Source of the DNA: Caccoplasma_A sp045587545
Lineage (GTDB): Bacteria > Bacteroidota > Bacteroidia > Bacteroidales > G3-4614
Reading direction: 5' to 3'
NCBI GenBank assembly: GCA_045587545.1
Contig: JAZNCN010000005.1
Span: forward strand, 62,001-126,000
Length of the DNA: 64,000 nucleotides
Shown: one piece after another, positions 58,830 to 64,000 of the stretch
Position numbering within the stretch: position 1 is the first letter of the stretch
Layout: every line of letters starts with the position of its first letter
The notes under the pieces: model-generated
Told to the model about the DNA's origin: nothing
Seen by the model: the letters and a program-made list of their open reading frames with translations, nothing else
Databases searched by the model: none
Made by a program: the position numbers and the translations under genes

Positions 58830-61565
58830 TTAATACTTATATATTATTTCGCATATCTCTTTGTTGCCTTTCATTTGTAACTTTTTGGTGGTGCTTTGTG
58901 GTGCAAATGAGAAGTAAAGCGATGCCGGTGTCTCTTTTTGAAGTTCTTCTCCGCCTTCGGTTAATTGAACTACTTCTACTCCTTCTGCTGAGCGCATTAG
59001 GATTGTACACTCTTTTACTCCATCGGGTATGATTATTTCAACTGTTCCCTCGCTCTTGTATGTTGTTGCCAAGTTCCCGTCAAATAAATTTTCTGTTCCA
59101 TTTGCTCCTGAAAGGTTTGCTGTTACATCAAATTTATCCATCTTCATTGGCACTACTGCTGATGTCGAATTTATATATCTTACATAACGGCATGGTGACG
59201 GTGTTGTACTCCATTTCTCGCCATCTTGTGAATACTCTACTGTTAGATTTGCATTGAATTTGGCATCAATGGCTGTTATTGCTGCAATGTACGGAAGTTC
59301 TATTCCTACATATTCGCCAGGATTCATATCAATAAATTCCAATACTCGTTTAACTGTTATTTGGTCTTTAAAGGTTGTTACGCGGTTTGATGCCAATCGT
59401 GGCATATTTGTATATATTGTTGCTTCGCGTTTAACAGGGTTTACTTCAAATGAGCGTACTGCAACCCAATTCTCTCGTGATGAGTCGTCAAGACGTGCCA
59501 AACGTACGTATTGTGCTTGAACGGGTATGCCTTCCCAAATAACATCATACACTCCATTTATATTATCGCGTAAGATTTGCCAATTTTCTCCGTCAAGTGA
59601 GTACTCAAGACGTGCCATATCAAAGTAATCGACATCGTTTGGCACGTTGCGTCCTTGATTTATGACAACCTTTTTAACATCGGTTACCTCGCCTAAGTCT
59701 ATTCCGAACCAACTGCCATCTTTTTGTGCATCGCCCGATGTATAGAAGCTGTTTATATCGCCATCAAACATTGGTTTTACTTGTGTGGTTGCAAGATTGG
59801 CAAATGTTCCTATTGCTTTGCGTACTGGTAATGGCTTGCCCGATAATGTTGATACATATTTATTTATCAACGCATCGTTTGCATCATCAATAAATGGTTG
59901 TAGTTTAAGAGTTCCCGATTTGTGTGCAAGGTATGCTGCTTGTTCTTCGTCTGTCATACGATTTTCTTCGTATAGGTTCCAAAACTTCTCATACTCGCCT
60001 GCCTCATATAGTTTAATCAACTGTAAAGTTTTTTGTCCGCGAATACCCAACTTCTCAAACTCTACTAACCATGGGTGCAATTCTGCAGCCAATGCTCTAT
60101 TTTCGCACAATGAGTCAATTATGGCAGATGCCTCCTCTACTCTCTTGAACTCTGCCATAAGGGCATCGTATTGTTGTTGTGTATAGTTATCAATTGTAAA
60201 GGTTTCGGTCTCCCACGACTCGTCGCGACGATAACCTGTTTCTGTATCGCAAGAGTGCATTGCAAAGGTACGATATGCTTCTTTTGCCGCCGGCATTAAC
60301 TCTTGTAAGCCTGCCTCCCAATTTTTCATGGGTTCGTATGCTTTAATGTTCCATGTGTAATCGGCTACGCCATAAAGTGCCAATTTTGAAGCCTCGCCAT
60401 GTTCCATGGGGTTACTTACAAATCCTGCAATTGTTGCTGTTGTTGCAGTGCTATCTAAACCATAAACAGGACCTTGCAATATAAGGTTGCGAACATAATC
60501 GGTAACAGGATAGTTCCACCAAATGAACGATGGGCGTTTGATACGCTCACTTACCCAATCGAGAGTTTCGGGAGTAATATCGCCACAAACAAAATCGCCT
60601 GTCCACATAACGTGAATTGATGGGTGCAATACCTTTCCTAATAGTGCCAAATAGCCGTCAGGTGCGGGGTTAGCCCATAGTTTTGTGTAGTCTGTAGGAC
60701 ATATTATAAGTGGTGCTACATCGCCTTTAACTTCTACAAATTCAGTGTGCAAGCGGTTAAGAAGTTGTGCCTGCATATCGGGGCGTGTTCCTATTCCTGA
60801 GATATCGTCAAAGAAGAGAGCAAATGAGCGAATTCCCAAATCATACATTGCCTCAAATTTGTTGTATAGTTTCTTATAATCGCTCTCTGTCCATTGAATA
60901 TCTTTTCCCGGGTGTATTGCCCAGATGAAATCAACGTAGTTACGTTTTGAAGCCTCAACCAACTCTTTTATTTTTTGTGCCTCCTCTTCAGGGTACGGCA
61001 AACGCCAATATGGTGAACTATGATATGGGTCATCTTTAGGCCCGTACAGGTATGAGTTCATTTTGAACTTACCATAAAAATCGATAAGAGAAACTCGTGT
61101 TGCATGCGACCATGGGTTTCCGTAAAAACCCTCAACTACTCCGCGATATGGCATATCGGGATAGTCGGTTATTGTCATATATGGAATTGCTTTCTCTACT
61201 GCCAATTGGCGCAAAGTTTGAACTGCATAAAATGCTCCTCGTTCGTCGTAAGCCGAAACTACGATACCATCTGCCGATACTTTTAGTATATATGCTCCAC
61301 TCTTAGCAAGTGTTGTATCAGTTTGAGCAAGGTTTTCGTCAACGATTATTGACATAGGTACTCCCTCTTGAGTAACATTTAAATAGGATTTTACCATTTC
61401 GGCAACATCTCCCTCAACTTTAAAGCCTTTATCAATCTTTAAAGAACCCTTATTTGTCATCTCAATTTTTTGAGGTGTAGGGTTGATACGCACTTTTAAC
61501 TCATTGGCGCAACTTATTAAAAACAGCGCACTTAAAGCAATAGATAAAAATTTTAATTTCATCAT
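58830..61565 (-). CDS. GH84 beta-N-acetylglucosaminidase lipoprotein
   Basis: This 911-residue protein has a lipobox (Phe-Leu-Ile-Ser-Cys, C19) and a GH20b-like N-terminal domain (about 25-130). The GH84 barrel follows, with the catalytic Asp-Asp pair D253/D254 in Phe-Phe-Asp-Asp-Ile and Gly-Phe-Tyr-Gly-Asn-Pro-Trp near 146-152. A helical region (about 450-590) and an F5/8-type C domain (about 600-720) come next. It resembles the O-GlcNAcase homologue of gut Bacteroides and should release GlcNAc from host glycans at the cell surface. It stands alone. Confidence 0.92.
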   Translation of the reverse strand: MMKLKFLSIALSALFLISCANELKVRINPTPQKIEMTNKGSLKIDKGFKVEGDVAEMVKSYLNVTQEGVPMSIIVDENLAQTDTTLAKSGAYILKVSADGIVVSAYDERGAFYAVQTLRQLAVEKAIPYMTITDYPDMPYRGVVEGFYGNPWSHATRVSLIDFYGKFKMNSYLYGPKDDPYHSSPYWRLPYPEEEAQKIKELVEASKRNYVDFIWAIHPGKDIQWTESDYKKLYNKFEAMYDLGIRSFALFFDDISGIGTRPDMQAQLLNRLHTEFVEVKGDVAPLIICPTDYTKLWANPAPDGYLALLGKVLHPSIHVMWTGDFVCGDITPETLDWVSERIKRPSFIWWNYPVTDYVRNLILQGPVYGLDSTATTATIAGFVSNPMEHGEASKLALYGVADYTWNIKAYEPMKNWEAGLQELMPAAKEAYRTFAMHSCDTETGYRRDESWETETFTIDNYTQQQYDALMAEFKRVEEASAIIDSLCENRALAAELHPWLVEFEKLGIRGQKTLQLIKLYEAGEYEKFWNLYEENRMTDEEQAAYLAHKSGTLKLQPFIDDANDALINKYVSTLSGKPLPVRKAIGTFANLATTQVKPMFDGDINSFYTSGDAQKDGSWFGIDLGEVTDVKKVVINQGRNVPNDVDYFDMARLEYSLDGENWQILRDNINGVYDVIWEGIPVQAQYVRLARLDDSSRENWVAVRSFEVNPVKREATIYTNMPRLASNRVTTFKDQITVKRVLEFIDMNPGEYVGIELPYIAAITAIDAKFNANLTVEYSQDGEKWSTTPSPCRYVRYINSTSAVVPMKMDKFDVTANLSGANGTENLFDGNLATTYKSEGTVEIIIPDGVKECTILMRSAEGVEVVQLTEGGEELQKETPASLYFSFAPQSTTKKLQMKGNKEICEIIYKY

Positions 61566-61728
61566 AGTTTATTTTTGTTATTGATTATTTCGTAATTTTT
61601 ATAGTGTCTACTTGCAAATATAGGTAATTTATCTGACTCAACAACTTGACTTGGGACAAAATGGTGATAGAATTCAACGATTTCCAAAAAAAATTAAAAA
61701 CTCTTACAACATAATATGCCAACAAAAC

Positions 61729-61773
61729 TATAGGGTTATGGGTTATAATATTATTAATTAATATAACCCTATA
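61729..61773 (+). promoter_or_regulatory. Inverted repeat just before the catalase start codon
   Basis: TATAGGGTTAT (61729-61739) and ATAACCCTATA (61763-61773) are perfect 11-bp arms with a 23-bp AT-rich loop, ending 4 bp before the ATG. It may be an operator or an mRNA hairpin over the start site. Confidence 0.5.
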
Positions 61774-61777
61774 TTTT

Positions 61778-63286
61778 ATGAACGATAAGAAGTTTTTGAC
61801 TAATGAGGTTGGCGCTCCTGTTACGGACAATACCAACTCGCTTACTGCAGGTAAAAGAGGAGCTATGCTATTAGAGGATACTTGGTATTTGGAGAAACTT
61901 GCACACTTTGATCGCGAGGTTATCCCCGAACGCAGAATGCACGCAAAAGGCAGTGGCGCTTTTGGAACTTTTACTGTTACTCACGATGTTACTAAATATA
62001 CATGCGCAAGCATATTTGCAAAGGTAGGTAAGAAAACCGATCTGTTTGTTCGATTTTCGACCGTTGCCGGCGAGCGCGGCGCTGCCGATGCCGAACGAGA
62101 CATAAGAGGTTTTGCTGTTAAGTTTTATACTGATGAGGGTAATTGGGATTTGGTTGGTAATAATACTCCTGTTTTCTTTTTACGCGACCCATTGCAGTTC
62201 CCGGACTTAAATCATGCTGTCAAACGCGACCCACAAACGAACTTGCGCTCGCCTCAAACCAATTGGGATTTTTGGACTATGCTTCCCGAAGCTCTGCATC
62301 AGGTTACTATAGTGATGTCGGACAGAGGCATTCCTGCTTCGTACCGACATATGCACGGTTTTGGTTCTCATACTTTCAGCTTAATTAACAAAGAGGGTGT
62401 ACGCTCATGGGTAAAATTTCACTGGGTTACACAACAAGGTATTAAGAACCTATCCAACGAAGAGGCTGCTGCTATTATTGCAAAAGACAGAGAGAGCCAT
62501 CAACGCGACCTTTTTGAGGCTATAAAACGGGGAGATTTTCCTCGTTGGAAACTCTATTTCCAGATTATGAGCGAGGAACAGGCAGAGATGTACAAGGAAA
62601 ATCCGTTTGATTTGACAAAGGTTTGGAGTCATAAAGATTTTCCGCTGATTGAGGTTGGAGTAATGGAACTGAACCGTAATCCTGAGAACTATTTTGCCGA
62701 AGTGGAACAGGCTGCTTTTAATCCTGCTCACGTTGTACCAGGCATAGGTTTTTCGCCCGACAAAATGTTACAAGGAAGGCTCTTCTCTTATGGTGATGCT
62801 CAACGTTACCGACTTGGGGTTAATCACGACCAAATTCCTGTAAATCGAGCAAGATGTCCTATCCATAGTTTTCATAGAGATGGACAGATGCGTGTTGATG
62901 GCAATGAAGGGGCAAGAAAAGGTTACTCTCCCAACAGTATTGGTGAGTGGCAAACTCGCCATGCCCAATATAGTTATTCGCCTTCACATGAGGGCAGTAT
63001 GAGACATAATCCTTATGAAGATCGTGAGGATAACTGCTTTTATCAGGCCGGCGATTTATACAGGCTTATGACCGAGGATAAACGAAAATTATTACTTGAA
63101 AATACCGTTGCAGATATTATGCCTGTTACCGAAAATATAAAGTTGAGGCACTGCGCTCATTGCTACCTTGCCGATAAAGAGTATGGCGCTCGTTTAACAG
63201 AGATGCTTCATCTTGATTTGGAGATAGTTCTGCGCCTTGCTGCCATGAATCATAAGGAAAGACTTGAGGCTACAAGTAGTTGTTAG
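61778..63286 (+). CDS. katA: Monofunctional haem catalase
   Basis: This 502-residue protein is of the small-subunit clade. The distal His lies in Arg-Arg-Met-His-Ala-Lys-Gly-Ser-Gly-Ala near 52-61, and an Asn region at Gly-Asn-Asn-Thr-Pro-Val-Phe-Phe. The proximal haem Tyr lies in Phe-Ser-Tyr-Gly-Asp-Ala-Gln-Arg-Tyr near 338-346. It breaks down hydrogen peroxide and helps an anaerobe survive oxygen. It is monocistronic, divergent from the GH84 gene and convergent with argB. Confidence 0.95.
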   Translation: MNDKKFLTNEVGAPVTDNTNSLTAGKRGAMLLEDTWYLEKLAHFDREVIPERRMHAKGSGAFGTFTVTHDVTKYTCASIFAKVGKKTDLFVRFSTVAGERGAADAERDIRGFAVKFYTDEGNWDLVGNNTPVFFLRDPLQFPDLNHAVKRDPQTNLRSPQTNWDFWTMLPEALHQVTIVMSDRGIPASYRHMHGFGSHTFSLINKEGVRSWVKFHWVTQQGIKNLSNEEAAAIIAKDRESHQRDLFEAIKRGDFPRWKLYFQIMSEEQAEMYKENPFDLTKVWSHKDFPLIEVGVMELNRNPENYFAEVEQAAFNPAHVVPGIGFSPDKMLQGRLFSYGDAQRYRLGVNHDQIPVNRARCPIHSFHRDGQMRVDGNEGARKGYSPNSIGEWQTRHAQYSYSPSHEGSMRHNPYEDREDNCFYQAGDLYRLMTEDKRKLLLENTVADIMPVTENIKLRHCAHCYLADKEYGARLTEMLHLDLEIVLRLAAMNHKERLEATSSC

Positions 63287-63315
63287 TTATTAGAATAGCT
63301 AATCATGGCTAACAA

Positions 63316-64000
63316 CTATAATACGATATGTGTTCCTGCCCGTGGGTTGTCTATTGCCGATGCGTGAGTGATAACTACCTCTTTTACTCCTGCTTCTAAT
63401 GCTTTAAATGCACTTTGTAATTTGGGTAACATTCCTCCTGATACTACTCCTGAGGATTTTAATTCTTCAAATTTATCGCGGTTTATAAGAGGTATTACAG
63501 AGTTATCATCATTTTCGTCCATCAGTACTCCTGGCTTTTCAAAGCAGTAGATAAGGGTTACGTCAAACTTCTCGGCTACTCCTTTTGCCACCTCACTTGC
63601 TATGGTATCGGCATTGGTATTTAAGAGATTGCCTTTACCATCGTGAGTGATTGGTGCTACGACGGGATATGTTCCGCCCTCTAACAGGCTTGCCAACATA
63701 TCGCCATCAACCTTTACCACATCGCCTACATATCCATAATCAATGGGAGTTGCAGGGCGTTTATTTGACAGAATTATTCCTGCATCTGCTCCACATACTC
63801 CTATTGCATTTATTCCGCGTGATTGCAGTGATGCCACTATGGTTTTGTTTACCAATCCTGCATATACCATAGTTACAACTTTAAGCGTCTCTGCATCGGT
63901 TACTCGTCGTCCGTCAATCATTTGGGTTTCAATGCCTAATTGTGCCGATATTTTAGTTGCTGAACGACCTCCGCCATGTACAAGAATTTTACGACCTTCG
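63316..64000 (-). CDS. argB: Acetylglutamate kinase (5'-partial, cut by window edge)
   Basis: The frame stays open from the Met at 63921 to the window edge, and the extra residues include Ile-Leu-Val-His-Gly-Gly-Gly, the nucleotide-binding loop of the amino-acid kinase family. Inside the window, Gly-Arg-Arg-Val-Thr-Asp-Ala-Glu, Lys-Pro-Gly-Val-Leu-Met-Asp and Gly-Gly-Met-Leu-Pro-Lys match ArgB. About 228 of roughly 255-260 residues are visible. It performs the second step of arginine synthesis. No other arg gene lies inside the window. Confidence 0.93.
   Translation of the reverse strand, partial: EGRKILVHGGGRSATKISAQLGIETQMIDGRRVTDAETLKVVTMVYAGLVNKTIVASLQSRGINAIGVCGADAGIILSNKRPATPIDYGYVGDVVKVDGDMLASLLEGGTYPVVAPITHDGKGNLLNTNADTIASEVAKGVAEKFDVTLIYCFEKPGVLMDENDDNSVIPLINRDKFEELKSSGVVSGGMLPKLQSAFKALEAGVKEVVITHASAIDNPRAGTHIVL

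Overview
The window looks like a low-GC Bacteroidales chromosome. The evidence is TANNTTTG-type -7 promoter boxes, an rpmB-rpmG-DUF4295-ftsY-rimO gene order, a glutamine synthetase III, a type A (T9SS-like) sorting tail, abundant SPII lipoproteins, and Bacteroidetes-style CarB and tyrosine recombinase. Both edges cut genes: a phage tail-type protein at the left and argB at the right.

Positions 1-~5507 hold the right end of a prophage that looks Mu-like. It carries a diversity-generating retroelement (DGR): a target protein with a variable repeat (VR, 99-187), a template repeat (TR, 1879-1967) and a DGR-type reverse transcriptase (2081-3376). VR and TR differ only at two template adenines. A terminal module follows, with a thymidylate-synthase-fold protein that has Asp at the cytosine-specifying position and a Dam-like adenine methylase. 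Two 22-bp-spaced repeats mark the probable phage end inside a LytS-type histidine kinase gene, which has lost its 3' part.

Positions 6.6-46 kb are mostly chromosomal housekeeping. In order they hold a His-rich heavy-metal RND efflux operon, a HAD phosphatase and GT90, carB, glnN, a 6S-like structured RNA, a cluster of palindromic repeats, a menaquinone operon (menF-D-B-C-E) behind rimO/ftsY/ribosomal proteins, a LamG lipoprotein, dus, an AmgK-RapZ fusion with a MurU-like transferase, a BspA-like LRR protein, cinA, an M48 peptidase, tsaD and tamB.

Positions 46.3-58.7 kb form the most interesting region. A minus-strand run of about 13 genes encodes an apparent RiPP pathway: five radical SAM enzymes (two duplicated small+SPASM pairs plus one), a 66-75-residue precursor with three aromatic-X-Asn motifs, an M42 peptidase, a GT2 glycosyltransferase, a channel-like RCK protein and small membrane proteins. 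Upstream lies a ~200-bp segment bounded by 17-bp inverted repeats next to a tyrosine recombinase. A good Bacteroides-type promoter inside the segment currently points away from the cluster. I read this as a phase-variable (invertible promoter) RiPP locus, drawn here in the OFF orientation.

The right end (58.8-64 kb) holds a GH84 beta-N-acetylglucosaminidase lipoprotein, a catalase with an inverted repeat at its start codon, and partial argB. I saw no tRNA, rRNA or CRISPR.
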